Notes: a model not told the origin generated them from the letters alone. DNA of 64,000 bases from Nitratireductor sp. (GCF_017794765.1 NZ_CP051236.1:174430-238429); one strand, 5' to 3'; shown: positions 40,030-49,411, numbered from the stretch's first letter. Made by a program: numbers and translations.

Positions 40030-40406
40030 CCGAGGACAACGAAGTGAACCAGCTTGTTTTCAGTCAGATTCTCGATGGGATGGGTCTGAAATACAGGATT
40101 GCAGGCAATGGCAAGACGGCAGTCGAAATGCTGCGCACACTGAAACCCGGACTGGTTCTCATGGATGTCTCGATGCCGGAGATGAACGGCTATGAGGCGA
40201 CGGCTGCGATCCGGGAACTGGAAGCCGCCAACGGCACGCACACGCCGATCATCGGCATCACCGCCCATGCCTTGAGGGGCGACAGGGAGAAGTGTCTGGG
40301 TGCCGGCATGGACGATTACCTGCCCAAGCCGATTTCCCCCCAGAAACTCGCCGACAAGATCACTCACTGGCGAAACAGCGCTCAGCGACTTTCGGAGAGC
40401 GCCTGA
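40021..40406 (+). pseudogene. Detached C-terminal receiver domain of the hybrid kinase
   Basis: In the frame shifted from the kinase, a full receiver domain reads DVLVAEDNEVNQLVFSQIL, then the phosphorylatable Asp in LVLMDVSMPEMNG, then IIGITAHALRGDREKCLGAG and the Lys in DYLPKPIS. No start codon or ribosome-binding site lies suitably upstream, so it is not an independent gene. It is the natural continuation of the upstream kinase gene. Confidence 0.75.
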
Positions 40407-40453
40407 CATAGGCCCGCAGAGACCCGCAGAGGCTGACTTCAGGGTTCTGGCCT

Positions 40454-40789
40454 TTAAAGGTTTTCCTGCTGGATACGCCCTGACGCGTGGATGCAAACGA
40501 TATCGAGGCGCTCAGACCCCACATTGGCGAAGCTGTGCGGTGTATCGGCCGGAACCACAACGATATCTCCCGCATGCGCCCTCACCGTTTCGCCGTTCAC
40601 CGTGAACTCGGCTTCGCCCGAATGTAGAACCCAGGTTTCCGAATAGGGATGCTTGTGCAGACCGGTTGCGTGGCCGGGCGGGCTGTTCATGACGAACATG
40701 GAAACCTGCCCGCCATATGGCTCCCCCTCAAAGGTCACCGTGCCCTTGGGGCTCGGCTTCTGCTCAGAACGGCGAATGATTTCGAACAT
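40454..40789 (-). CDS. Cupin-domain protein
   Basis: A 111-residue single-domain cupin. Metal-binding histidines lie in GHATGLHKHPYSETWVLHSGEAEF and the second motif is GDIVVVPADTPHSFANVG. Substrate unknown; the ligand set fits a small metal-binding cupin. The start at 40789 follows AAGGGAG. It diverges from a MarR regulator, with two palindromes in the spacer, so the MarR protein probably represses this gene. Confidence 0.85.
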   Translation of the reverse strand: MFEIIRRSEQKPSPKGTVTFEGEPYGGQVSMFVMNSPPGHATGLHKHPYSETWVLHSGEAEFTVNGETVRAHAGDIVVVPADTPHSFANVGSERLDIVCIHASGRIQQENL

Positions 40790-40842
40790 TGCGGTTGCTC
40801 CCTTCTTCCTCAAAACGCCCTTCGCGACACTGGGCGCTGAAT

Positions 40843-40858
40843 ATCTTTGCGCAAAGAT
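40843..40858. promoter_or_regulatory. MarR operator candidate 1
   Basis: A perfect 16-base palindrome, ATCTTTGCGCAAAGAT, in the cupin-MarR spacer. It has the form ATCTT-N6-AAGAT shared with the second site. Confidence 0.7.
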
Positions 40859-40866
40859 AGTTGCAA

Positions 40867-40888
40867 TATATCTTAACGTCAAGATATA
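40867..40888. promoter_or_regulatory. MarR operator candidate 2
   Basis: An imperfect 22-base palindrome with the core ATCTT-N6-AAGAT. Its centre is 27 bases from that of the first site, so bound dimers would lie on roughly opposite faces of the helix. Confidence 0.7.
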
Positions 40889-40927
40889 TAATGGGCCTTT
40901 GATACCCGCAGACGATCAGGAGCTTTC

Positions 40928-41455
40928 ATGACCTTAGAAAAAACCGGGGCGGATCATGTCGACCGCCTGCGAGCGCAATGGGCACGCGAGCTTGCCGATC
41001 TGGACACGAGCCCCATGAGCATTCTCGGCCGCATCTACCGGCTATCAATGCTCGTTCGACCCGGTATCGAGGAAACCTTCGCCGCCTTTGGCCTTGATCG
41101 GGGCGAGTTCGACGTTATTGCCACACTGCGCCGCGCCGGAGCGCCCTACCGCCTGACGCCAACCGAACTCTACAGATCCCTAATGATCACTTCGGGTGGC
41201 CTGACACACAGGTTGAAACGGCTCGAAAAGGCAGGTTTGGTCAAGCGCGCGCCCTCCCCTGAAGACGGGCGCAGCATGATGGTTGAGCTGACATCCGCAG
41301 GCAAAACCCGCGCCGAGGAGGCGTTCAGGGCCGACATGGCCAGCGAGCTTGCACTTTTTGCCGCGATGCCCCAGGCGCGCCGCGAGCTACTTGAGGAGCT
41401 GCTGCGCGAACTGACCCATACGGTGATGTCATCCCTGGCTGATCGGCAAAAGTGA
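40928..41455 (+). CDS. MarR-family transcription regulator
   Basis: A 175-residue winged-helix regulator. The DNA-binding part has FDVIATLRRAGAPYRLTPTELYRSLMITSGGLTHRLKRLEKAGLVKRAPSPEDGRS, the usual MarR helix-turn-helix and wing. Dimer helices flank it. AGGAG precedes the ATG. The twin palindromes upstream are likely its operators, giving autoregulation and control of the cupin gene. The ligand is unknown. The gene ends four bases before the convergent ispG stop. Confidence 0.9.
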   Translation: MTLEKTGADHVDRLRAQWARELADLDTSPMSILGRIYRLSMLVRPGIEETFAAFGLDRGEFDVIATLRRAGAPYRLTPTELYRSLMITSGGLTHRLKRLEKAGLVKRAPSPEDGRSMMVELTSAGKTRAEEAFRADMASELALFAAMPQARRELLEELLRELTHTVMSSLADRQK

Positions 41456-41459
41456 CGTG

Positions 41460-42737
41460 CTATTCCGCTGTCTCGCGAGGACCGAAACGCTTTTCGATGT
41501 AGTCTGCGACCATTTTTTCAAACTCTGCCGCGATGTTCTCGCCCCGCAGCGTTGCTGCCTTCTTGCCATCCACAAACACCGGGGCAGCCGGCGTTTCTCC
41601 TGTACCGGGCAATGAGATACCGATGTCGGCATGCTTGGATTCACCGGGCCCATTGACGATACACCCCATTACCGCAACCTTGAGGCTCTCCACACCGGGG
41701 TATTTCTTGCGCCATACCGGCATGTTCTTGCGCAGATCGCCCTCGATCTTCTGGGCGAGCTCCTGAAAGACGGTCGATGTCGTCCGGCCGCAGCCGGGGC
41801 ACGCCGCAACAACCGGCAGGAACTGGCGGAATCCCATCGTCTGCAGAAGCTCCTGCGCCACCTGTACTTCACGGGTGCGGTCGCCGCCTGGCTCCGGCGT
41901 CAGGGAAATGCGGATCGTATCGCCAATACCCTGCTGCAGCAGAATGCCCATCGCGGCTGATGAGGCGACGATGCCCTTCGTGCCCATCCCGGCTTCGGTC
42001 AGCCCCAGATGCAGCGAATGATTGGAGCGTCGTGCAAGCTCGGTATAGACGGCGATCAGGTCCTGCACCTGGCTGACCTTGGCCGAGAGAATGATGCGAT
42101 CACGGCCGAGCCCGATTTCCTCCGCAAGCTCGGCCGACAGAAGCGCCGACTGCACAATGGCTTCGCGCGTCACTTCCTGAGCGGTCATGGGCGAGCCGTT
42201 GTTCTGGTTCTCGTCCATCAGGCGCGTCAACAACTCCTGATCGAGAGAGCCCCAGTTGACGCCAATACGCACCGGCTTGTCATACTTGATCGCCGTTTCG
42301 ATGATTGCCGCGAACTGACGGTCCTTCTTGTCCTTGAAACCGACATTGCCCGGGTTGATGCGGTATTTGGCCAAAGCCTCGGCGCATGCGGGATGATCGG
42401 CCAGAAGCTTGTGGCCGATGTAATGAAAATCCCCCACGAGTGGCACAAAAATACCCACCCGCTCCAGCCGCTCACGAATACGTGGCACGGCAGCGGCCGC
42501 CTCATCGCGGTCAACGGTAATACGCACCAGTTCAGAACCGGCGCGATGAAGAGCGGCAATCTGCGCGACCGTGCGGTCCACATCCGCCGTGTCCGTGTTT
42601 GTCATGGACTGGACGACCACGGGTGCGTCCCCACCGACAATCACATTGCCCACGGCAACACCCACGGCCTCGCGCCGCGGAAATGGTGAAGAGAAATAGC
42701 CGCTCACAGATTTGCTGGCCGTGAATGTTCCGGTCAT
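41460..42737 (-). CDS. ispG: 4-hydroxy-3-methylbut-2-enyl diphosphate synthase
   Basis: A 425-residue 4Fe-4S enzyme, the penultimate step of the MEP isoprenoid pathway. It has the TIM-barrel part with [19 protein letters not shown] and the C-terminal cluster-binding cysteines in ACPGCGR and [11 protein letters not shown]. Length fits the bacterial form. Together with the prenyl synthase at 36.8 kb it places two isoprenoid steps in the window, although not in one operon. Confidence 0.96.
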   Translation of the reverse strand: MTGTFTASKSVSGYFSSPFPRREAVGVAVGNVIVGGDAPVVVQSMTNTDTADVDRTVAQIAALHRAGSELVRITVDRDEAAAAVPRIRERLERVGIFVPLVGDFHYIGHKLLADHPACAEALAKYRINPGNVGFKDKKDRQFAAIIETAIKYDKPVRIGVNWGSLDQELLTRLMDENQNNGSPMTAQEVTREAIVQSALLSAELAEEIGLGRDRIILSAKVSQVQDLIAVYTELARRSNHSLHLGLTEAGMGTKGIVASSAAMGILLQQGIGDTIRISLTPEPGGDRTREVQVAQELLQTMGFRQFLPVVAACPGCGRTTSTVFQELAQKIEGDLRKNMPVWRKKYPGVESLKVAVMGCIVNGPGESKHADIGISLPGTGETPAAPVFVDGKKAATLRGENIAAEFEKMVADYIEKRFGPRETAE

Positions 42738-42911
42738 GGGGGAACTGTCCCGTTTTCAGCCGTATCGGGCTTGAGGTGGCCGAGACAGGCCGGAATGTCA
42801 ATGGCGCAGAAGTGCATTTGCGCAGATCGCCTCGCTTGACAGCGTCTCCATCCATCGCTTTGCTGCAATGCAACAACACTCCTTTTTCCAGCTTCAACAA
42901 AAGGCCATGCC

Positions 42912-43709
42912 ATGCAGGAAGAACCGGGCAAGCAAAATCGGACGGCTGTTATCACCGGTTCAACCTCGGGCATCGGCCTCGGGGCCGCCAAAGCACTGGC
43001 AGCCAACGGCTGCAACGTCGTGCTAAACTCGTTTACAGACAGCCCCGAGGACCATGCTGTTGCGAAAAAGCTTGCCGATGATCACGGCGTGGAAGCAGCC
43101 TATGTGAGCGCCGACATGTCCGACCCGAATGCCTGCCGCATGCTGATCGATGAGGCGGCGCAACGCTTCGGACGCCTCGACATACTCGTCAACAATGCCG
43201 GCATCCAGCATGTCGCCGCTGTCGAAGATTTTCCAGTCGAGAAATGGGATGCCATCCTGGCGATCAATCTTTCGTCATTCTTTCATACCATCGCAGCTGC
43301 GATCCCTCATATGAGGAAGGCAGGCTGCGGCCGCATCATAAACATCGCCTCGGCGCACGGCCTGCGCGCCTCGCCGTTCAAATCTGCCTATGTCGCCGCC
43401 AAGCATGGCGTGGTGGGCCTGACCAAGACAGTGGCTCTCGAACTCGCAGAGACCGGCATCACCTGCAACGCCATCTGCCCCGGTTACGTCCTGACACCTT
43501 TGGTGGAGGCGCAGATTCCCGACCAGATGAAGGTGCACGATATGGATCGTGAAACGGTGGTGCGCGAAGTGATGCTTGCCAGGCAGCCCACGCGGGAGTT
43601 TGTCACTGTCGAGGAACTGGGTGGTCTGGTCGTCTTTCTGTGTTCCGATCACGCATCGCAGATGACTGGCACGGCCCTGCCGATGGATGGCGGCTGGACG
43701 GCGCAATAG
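42912..43709 (+). CDS. bdhA: D-3-hydroxybutyrate dehydrogenase
   Basis: A 265-residue NAD-dependent SDR. The cofactor motif TGSTSGIG is at about 15-22, NNAGIQHVAAVEDF and ASAHGLRASPFKSAYVAAKHG (with the catalytic Tyr and Lys) are diagnostic of this enzyme. It oxidises 3-hydroxybutyrate from degraded PHB to acetoacetate, complementing phbAB ten kilobases away. It diverges from ispG. Confidence 0.93.
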   Translation: MQEEPGKQNRTAVITGSTSGIGLGAAKALAANGCNVVLNSFTDSPEDHAVAKKLADDHGVEAAYVSADMSDPNACRMLIDEAAQRFGRLDILVNNAGIQHVAAVEDFPVEKWDAILAINLSSFFHTIAAAIPHMRKAGCGRIINIASAHGLRASPFKSAYVAAKHGVVGLTKTVALELAETGITCNAICPGYVLTPLVEAQIPDQMKVHDMDRETVVREVMLARQPTREFVTVEELGGLVVFLCSDHASQMTGTALPMDGGWTAQ

Positions 43710-43741
43710 GACAAACGCAGATTTTAAGATACGACCCCGGC

Positions 43742-44356
43742 TCAACCGCGCCTGGGTTGCGCTGCGGCCATGGAAATCTCCAGAACCCGCACCAGTCGCC
43801 GCGCGCCGTCTATCGCCGGCTTGCCGCACAAACCGCGCATGCGCATGCCTTCAAGACCATCCAGCAGAATTTCTGCCAACCCCCGGGCCGAAAGCCCCTG
43901 CCCCTCAAGGTCGGCATTTGTCCGCGATGCCTCATCCGCCACCGCTGCCTCGACAATGGCTGTCAGCCCATCGCGCCACTCGGCGATGATATCGGCGGCG
44001 ATCTTGTTTTCCATGTCGAGAATTTCCTGTCCATGAGCCGACTGATCGATGGTCTCGATCAGCCCGAACAGGGCCCGGTCGAGTGCCGTCATCATTCGCT
44101 CGCCAAAGGTCCCCTCTTCGGCAAGCCCCTGCCGAGCTCCTTCCAGCGATTGCTCAAGAACGCATGCGCCGATGGCACGAAAAATATCTGCCTTGTTCCG
44201 AAACTGCAGGTAGAGCGCCGGCCGCGAAACATCTGCGGATCTGGCAATGTCATCCATTGTCGTTCGAGCGAAGCCATAGGCAAGAAACACCTTCATGGCG
44301 CCATCAAGGATGCGCTCCCGTTTGGGGTCATCGGTACATCGGGCAATCAAATTCAT
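43742..44356 (-). CDS. TetR-family regulator of the adjacent RND efflux pump
   Basis: A 204-residue TetR protein. The helix-turn-helix is in FLAYGFARTTMDDIARSADVSRPALYLQFRNKADIFRAI. The C-terminal ligand domain is undefined. It diverges from the RND pump genes and a 37-base operator palindrome lies between, so it probably represses both the pump and itself. A start three codons upstream (44365) is possible. The ligand is probably a pump substrate. Confidence 0.9.
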   Translation of the reverse strand: MNLIARCTDDPKRERILDGAMKVFLAYGFARTTMDDIARSADVSRPALYLQFRNKADIFRAIGACVLEQSLEGARQGLAEEGTFGERMMTALDRALFGLIETIDQSAHGQEILDMENKIAADIIAEWRDGLTAIVEAAVADEASRTNADLEGQGLSARGLAEILLDGLEGMRMRGLCGKPAIDGARRLVRVLEISMAAAQPRRG

Positions 44357-44376
44357 GGGTTGCACTTTCTTTCAAC

Positions 44377-44413
44377 GACATATTGACAAAATAACGAATT
44401 TTGTCAATATGTC
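44377..44413. promoter_or_regulatory. TetR operator, large palindrome
   Basis: Perfect 16-base arms (GACATATTGACAAAAT and its reverse complement) flank a five-base centre (AACGA). TTGACA -35-type hexamers occur on both strands within it (44383-44388 and complement of 44402-44407), so one bound repressor would block both the regulator and the pump promoters. Confidence 0.8.
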
Positions 44414-44565
44414 CCAACCTTCGCGCATCCAGCGCGCAAAGGGCGTTTTTATCTGCTCGCACTCTGGCACCGGGCCAACGTCCGTTGATGTCAGGAGCAT
44501 TGGCCGTTCGGCTTTTGTAAAGCGTGCGTGTGCGATATATGAGCGTTCTTTTGCCGCAAGATACC

Positions 44566-44607
44566 GCGTCTTGCCCTTGCGCTTTGGCGTCTTGCCCTTG
44601 TGCTTGG
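44566..44607 (+). repeat. Tandem repeat of 21 bases, two copies
   Basis: Both copies begin GCGTCTTGCCCTT; the second half differs slightly. It lies in the leader of the efflux adaptor gene, between operator and start, in a stretch of 323 bases with no other gene. Its role is unclear. Confidence 0.6.
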
Positions 44608-44688
44608 CGAATTGAACTCTGCGCGGGCAGTCCCCATATCGGGTCGGTCCTTAGTCGACAGGCCGGCTCTATCGCATCGGAAAACGAC

Positions 44689-45828
44689 ATGCCGAAGATT
44701 AGGTTGCACAAACTTGCCGCGATTGCCGTGCTTGTCGCGACAGCCGCCTGGATCGCCACCGGGGAGTTTTCCTCTGTCGGTAGCGCCAGCGAAGAACCAC
44801 AGACTGTGGCGCAAAGACCCGAAAACAAGCCGGCTGAAGCGCAGACGGTAACTGTTGCCACGCCACCGCGTATCGATCATTCAAGAACAATCCGCGTTTC
44901 GGGCAAGACCGCCGCTGACAAACGTTCGGCTCTGGCCCTGCGCGCTGGCGGCGTAGTCTCGGAGCTGCCGGTCTCCAAGGGCGACAGGGTATCCGCGGGC
45001 GACCTGATCCTGAGGCTCGAAACCGAAGGCAAAGAGGCTGCGGTGGAGACCGCGCGTCAGGTTTTGGCCCAGAGAGAGGCCGAGTCCGAAGCTGCTGCCC
45101 GCCTTGCCAAGTCCGGCAATCTTGCCCGCCTGCAGTTGGACAGCGCTCGCTCGGCGCTTGCCACCGCCCGTTCCCAGCTCGAGGCTGCTGAAGCCGATCT
45201 CGCACGCATTACCGTGCGCGCGCCCTTCGATGGCATTATTGACAAGGTCGACGTGGAGCTCGGCTCCTCTGCCATGCAGGGTCAGGAAGTTGCCACACTG
45301 ATCAAGCTCGACCCAGTGATTGCCGTGGGCGAGGTCAGCGAACATGATCTTGGGTCTGTAGATGTCGGTGACAAGGCGGATGTTCGGTTGGTCGACGGCA
45401 CGAAAGTCAGTGGTGAAGTCCGCTTCGTCAGCCGCGAGGCTTCGGAGCAGACCCGTACATTCCGCATCGAGGTAGCGATCCCCAATCAGGACGGCGATAT
45501 TCCCGCCGGCATGACCGCGGAGATCAACATTCACGCCGAGCCGGTGGAGGCTGTCGCCTTACCGCGTTCTGTGGTCACCTTGAACGAGGATGGCGAGCTT
45601 GGCGTTCGCGCCGTCAATGAAGACAGCAAGGTTGTGTTCTATCCCATCGATCTGGTCGACGACACGCCTCGGGCTCTCTTCCTTGCCGGAATCCCGGCCG
45701 ATGCTCAGGTGATCGTCGCCGGCCAGGATCTCGTGACCGAGGGTGATACGGTGAAGACAGAAATCGCCGATCAGAAGCTGATACGGGAACTGGCAGGCGT
45801 CCTCGCCTCCGAAATGACCGCCCGTTAA
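44689..45828 (+). CDS. RND efflux periplasmic adaptor subunit
   Basis: A 379-residue membrane-fusion protein. A membrane-anchor or signal segment is at about 8-28, followed by a barrel/lipoyl part (SGKTAADKRSALALRAGGVVSELPVSKGDRVSAGDLILRLE), a helical hairpin (about 115-165) and a beta-barrel domain. It bridges the inner-membrane pump and an outer-membrane channel that is not encoded here. The ATG at 44689 is chosen because it leads directly into the signal segment; upstream codons are Cys-rich and improbable. The pump gene follows 120 bases downstream. Confidence 0.9.
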   Translation: MPKIRLHKLAAIAVLVATAAWIATGEFSSVGSASEEPQTVAQRPENKPAEAQTVTVATPPRIDHSRTIRVSGKTAADKRSALALRAGGVVSELPVSKGDRVSAGDLILRLETEGKEAAVETARQVLAQREAESEAAARLAKSGNLARLQLDSARSALATARSQLEAAEADLARITVRAPFDGIIDKVDVELGSSAMQGQEVATLIKLDPVIAVGEVSEHDLGSVDVGDKADVRLVDGTKVSGEVRFVSREASEQTRTFRIEVAIPNQDGDIPAGMTAEINIHAEPVEAVALPRSVVTLNEDGELGVRAVNEDSKVVFYPIDLVDDTPRALFLAGIPADAQVIVAGQDLVTEGDTVKTEIADQKLIRELAGVLASEMTAR

Positions 45829-45948
45829 GACAGCCCACGGCGGCGGAGACCGGTTTTCGCCCAAAGGCTGCACAACAATGAAACAGAGCGCCTTCGGTAT
45901 CAGGAGAAATACTGAAGCGCGCTGACGGGACAAGACAGGACCTGCCCG

Positions 45949-48900
45949 ATGGACGTCGTCCGTATTGCAATTCAGAATGCCAGACTGACTTTATCCATCC
46001 TGCTCTTCTTCGTGGTTGCCGGATCACTGGCCTATATCAGTATCCCCAAGGAAGCCGAGCCGGATGTACCGATCCCGATCATCTATGTGAGTCTGACCTA
46101 TCAGGGCATCTCACCAGAGGATTCGGAGCGGCTCTTGCTGCGGCCGATCGAGACCCGGCTCAAAAGCCTTGAGGGCGTCAAGGAAATGCGCTCCTCCGCA
46201 TATCAGGGGGGCGGCTTTGTTCTCGTCGAGTTCCAGGTCGGCTACGACTTCTCCAATGCCATCGAGGACGTGCGCGCCAAGGTCGCCGACGCACGGCGCG
46301 AGCTGCCACAGGGGGCTGATGAGCCCTCGGTGCATGAAGTCAACATTTCAGAATTTCCCATTCTCGTCGTAACGCTTGCCGGCAATGTGCCCGAACGTGT
46401 TCTTTCCGCCGCAGCACGGGAGCTCCGAGACCGGATCGAAGAAATTCCTGGCGTGCTCGAAGGCACACTGCAGGGCTCGCGCGACGAACTGGTCGAGATT
46501 CTCATCGATCCGATGAAACTCTCTTCCTACGGCTTGCAACTCGACCAGATGATCAATGGCGTTAATGCCTCAAACAGTCTTGTCGCAGCCGGGTCGCTGG
46601 AAGGCGAGGCCGGACGCTATGCGGTCAAGGTGCCTTCGTTGATCGAGACTGTGGAAGATGTGGCCAATCTACCGATCGTTTCCAGCCCCGATGCCGTGGT
46701 GCGCGCGCGGGATCTGGCGGAAATCCGCTCCACTTTCAAGGATGCTGAAACGATCACCCGCCTGAACGGCAGAAACGCTATCGCCATCGAGGTCAAGAAG
46801 CGGGTAGGCGCAAATCTGGTTGATACGGTGGATGCTGTGAAGGCCGCCGCAACTGAATTCGAGAAAGTTACGGATGGCAACATCACCGTGTCCTACAGTC
46901 AGGACAAGTCGGTGATGATCCGTGACATGCTCAACGACCTGCAGAACCATGTCCTGATCGCGGTGATTCTGGTTTTCATCGTTGTCCTCTACACCCTCTC
47001 CGGGCGCGCTTCCCTGCTGATCGGCCTCGCCGTTCCCGCTTCCTTCCTGATGGGCATCTATGCTCTTTCGCTTGGAGGTTTCACCGTCAATATGGTCGTG
47101 CTGTTCAGCCTCATCCTGGCTGTCGGCATGCTGGTCGATGACGCCATCATCGTAACGGAGTTCGCCGAACGGCGCATGACCGAGGGCATGGACAAGGCGC
47201 AGGCCTTCGAGCTGGCAGCAAAACGCATGGCCGGCCCCGTCATTGCCGCCACCATGACCCGTATCGCTGCCTTCTCGCCCCTGCTTTTCTGGCCGGGCAT
47301 TGTCGGCGAGTTCATGAAGTACCTGCCGATCACACTGATCGTAACGCTAAGCGCTTCGATGATCTATGCGCTGATATTCACCCCAACACTGGGTGCAATC
47401 TTCGCCAAGGCGCATGTACAGGAGGAGCAGAAGCCAGACGGGTGGTATATGGGGCTTGTAAAACAGGCCGTCCGCTTTCCCATAACGGTTCTGCTGCTCA
47501 CGGTCGGCCTCCTGGGCGGCATCATCTATTCCTACTCGCAATACGGTGCCGGCGTTGAGTTCTTCCCCGATGTCGAGCCGGAATACGGTCTCATGTATGT
47601 GCATGCCCGTGGCAATCTTTCACTTGAGGAGATGGACCGGCTGACAAAACCTGCCGAGGATAAGCTGCTCAACTGGCCAGGCATTGAATCCGTCTATACA
47701 CGCGTCGGCAAGACCCGTGGCGGCGGGCAGGACATTGACGAAGATGTCATCGGTGTCATCCAATACGAATTTATTGACTGGCGGGAGCGCGAGCCTGCAA
47801 GCAAGATCCTTGATGATCTGCGGCGTGAGCTTGCCGGCACCCCTGGTGTCGAAATCGAGGTCCGCGTACCCGAAGGCGGTCCTCCGACCGGTCAGCCGAT
47901 CCAGGTTCGCCTTTCAGCTGCGGACCCGACAGACCTGAACAGCCATGCCGCGGAGGTCGCGCGGGCGATCGGAAACGTGCCGGGCGTGATCGACATATCT
48001 GACGGCCTCCCGCCACCCGGCATCGACTGGGCGATCAAGGTGGATCGCGCCAAGGCAGCGCAATACGGGATCAGCCCGGTGTCTGTCGGCACGGTGGTCC
48101 AGCTTGTGACCAACGGGTTGAAACTGTCAGAATACCGGCCCGCCGGTGTCGACGACGCTGTCGATATTCGCCTGCGCCTGCCCGAGGACCGGCGCACCCT
48201 CTCTGCCCTGGATCAGCTGCGGGTCCAGACATCACAGGGTCCGGTCCCAATCTCCAACTTCGTGTCACGCGAACCGGAACGCTCAACCGGCATTTTGAAC
48301 CGCATCGACGGACAGCGCACCATCGTCGTCACAGCCAATGTCGCCAGCGGCTATCAGGTCTCGGCCGTCCAGGCCGAAGTCACGCAGACGCTTGGCGACA
48401 TGGACCTTGGCGCCACACGCTGGAAACTCGCTGGATCGAACGAAGAAAGCGAGGAAGCGAGCGCCTTCCTGTCGAAAGCATTCGGTGCTGCAATCTTTCT
48501 GATTTTCGTGGTGCTTCTTGCCCAGTTCAACAAGTTCACCAGTGTGTTTCTGGTGCTGATGACCGTGGTGATGGCCACAATCGGCGTGTTCCTCGGGCTG
48601 CTCATAACCGGACAGCCCTTCGGTATTGTCATGTCCGGCATTGGTGTCATCGCACTCGCCGGCGTGGTGGTGAACAACAACATCGTGCTGATCGACACCT
48701 ATGACCGGCTGCGGCGCGAAGGCTGGAAAAAGCAGGAAGCCATCCTTCAGACCTGTCGCGAACGCGCGCGCCCGGTCATGTTGACCGCCATTTCCGCTGT
48801 ACTTGGTGTTGCGCCGATCGCGTTCGGTCTTGGCCTCGAACTGTTCCATCAGGAAGTGACCATCGGAGCGCCGTCGACCCAATGGTGGATTTCGCTGTCG

Positions 48901-49110
48901 GGAGCCATCGTCTACGGCCTGACCTTTGCCACAGCTCTGACGCTGATCGTCACGCCTTCCGCTCTGATGGTGTTCACGCGCGAAACATTGCCGGCCGGCC
49001 AGAAACGGCGCGGTCTGCTGGCTCGCCTGTTCCGGCGCGGCCAAAAAGACAAAGCTCCGGTGAAGACTTCCGACGTTCCGGAAGACCCCTTCCCCAATCC
49101 AGCGGAGTAA
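45949..49110 (+). CDS. RND efflux transporter, inner-membrane pump
   Basis: A 1053-residue protein with 12 predicted membrane segments and two large periplasmic loops, as in AcrB-type pumps. It starts MDVVRIAIQNARLTLSILLFF. The proton-relay aspartates are in the fourth membrane helix (LAVGMLVDDAIIVTEFAERR). The C-terminal half repeats the fold (GIGVIALAGVVVNNNIVLID). It most likely exports hydrophobic drugs or toxic compounds out of the cell. It forms an operon with the adaptor under the TetR operator and ends at a strong terminator; no outer-membrane factor follows. Confidence 0.93.
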   Translation: MDVVRIAIQNARLTLSILLFFVVAGSLAYISIPKEAEPDVPIPIIYVSLTYQGISPEDSERLLLRPIETRLKSLEGVKEMRSSAYQGGGFVLVEFQVGYDFSNAIEDVRAKVADARRELPQGADEPSVHEVNISEFPILVVTLAGNVPERVLSAAARELRDRIEEIPGVLEGTLQGSRDELVEILIDPMKLSSYGLQLDQMINGVNASNSLVAAGSLEGEAGRYAVKVPSLIETVEDVANLPIVSSPDAVVRARDLAEIRSTFKDAETITRLNGRNAIAIEVKKRVGANLVDTVDAVKAAATEFEKVTDGNITVSYSQDKSVMIRDMLNDLQNHVLIAVILVFIVVLYTLSGRASLLIGLAVPASFLMGIYALSLGGFTVNMVVLFSLILAVGMLVDDAIIVTEFAERRMTEGMDKAQAFELAAKRMAGPVIAATMTRIAAFSPLLFWPGIVGEFMKYLPITLIVTLSASMIYALIFTPTLGAIFAKAHVQEEQKPDGWYMGLVKQAVRFPITVLLLTVGLLGGIIYSYSQYGAGVEFFPDVEPEYGLMYVHARGNLSLEEMDRLTKPAEDKLLNWPGIESVYTRVGKTRGGGQDIDEDVIGVIQYEFIDWREREPASKILDDLRRELAGTPGVEIEVRVPEGGPPTGQPIQVRLSAADPTDLNSHAAEVARAIGNVPGVIDISDGLPPPGIDWAIKVDRAKAAQYGISPVSVGTVVQLVTNGLKLSEYRPAGVDDAVDIRLRLPEDRRTLSALDQLRVQTSQGPVPISNFVSREPERSTGILNRIDGQRTIVVTANVASGYQVSAVQAEVTQTLGDMDLGATRWKLAGSNEESEEASAFLSKAFGAAIFLIFVVLLAQFNKFTSVFLVLMTVVMATIGVFLGLLITGQPFGIVMSGIGVIALAGVVVNNNIVLIDTYDRLRREGWKKQEAILQTCRERARPVMLTAISAVLGVAPIAFGLGLELFHQEVTIGAPSTQWWISLSGAIVYGLTFATALTLIVTPSALMVFTRETLPAGQKRRGLLARLFRRGQKDKAPVKTSDVPEDPFPNPAE

Positions 49111-49135
49111 TAGGCTGATCAGATCAGCACTGCGG

Positions 49136-49170
49136 GCCGGCACGTCTCCCGCGACGTGCCGGCTTCTTTG
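49136..49170 (+). terminator. Rho-independent terminator of the RND operon
   Basis: A perfect 11-base stem (GCCGGCACGTC with GACGTGCCGGC), a six-base loop, then TTCTTT. It starts 26 bases after the pump stop codon. Confidence 0.8.
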
Positions 49171-49179
49171 CATTTTGAG

Positions 49180-49204
49180 GGAACCTGGGCGCGCCTGACA
49201 CGTT
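49180..49204 (+). promoter_or_regulatory. EcfG-type general stress promoter for the DUF3309 gene
   Basis: GGAAC, 16 bases, CGTT, exactly matching the EcfG consensus. The DUF3309 start is about 35 bases downstream. Confidence 0.65.
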
Positions 49205-49240
49205 GAAATGCAAAGCTTTCAACAAAGCGAGGAGAACGCG

Positions 49241-49399
49241 ATGTCGCTCGGCACAATCCTCATCATCATTCTGATCCTGATCCTGCTTGGCGCCATACCC
49301 GCCTGGCCGCATTCACGCGGATGGGGTTACGGACCATCGGGTATCCTTGGCCTGATTCTTGTTATCGTCCTGATACTGATGTTGATGGGAAGCATCTAG
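49241..49399 (+). CDS. DUF3309 small membrane protein
   Basis: A 52-residue peptide, MSLGTILIIILILILLGAI, then a conserved PAWPHSRGWGYGPSG centre and a second hydrophobic helix. This layout is that of the DUF3309 family, whose function is unknown. The ATG at 49241 follows GAGGAG, which fixes the start. An EcfG-type promoter upstream suggests stress induction. Confidence 0.88.
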   Translation: MSLGTILIIILILILLGAIPAWPHSRGWGYGPSGILGLILVIVLILMLMGSI

Positions 49400-49411
49400 C
49401 TCAGGGTAAGA

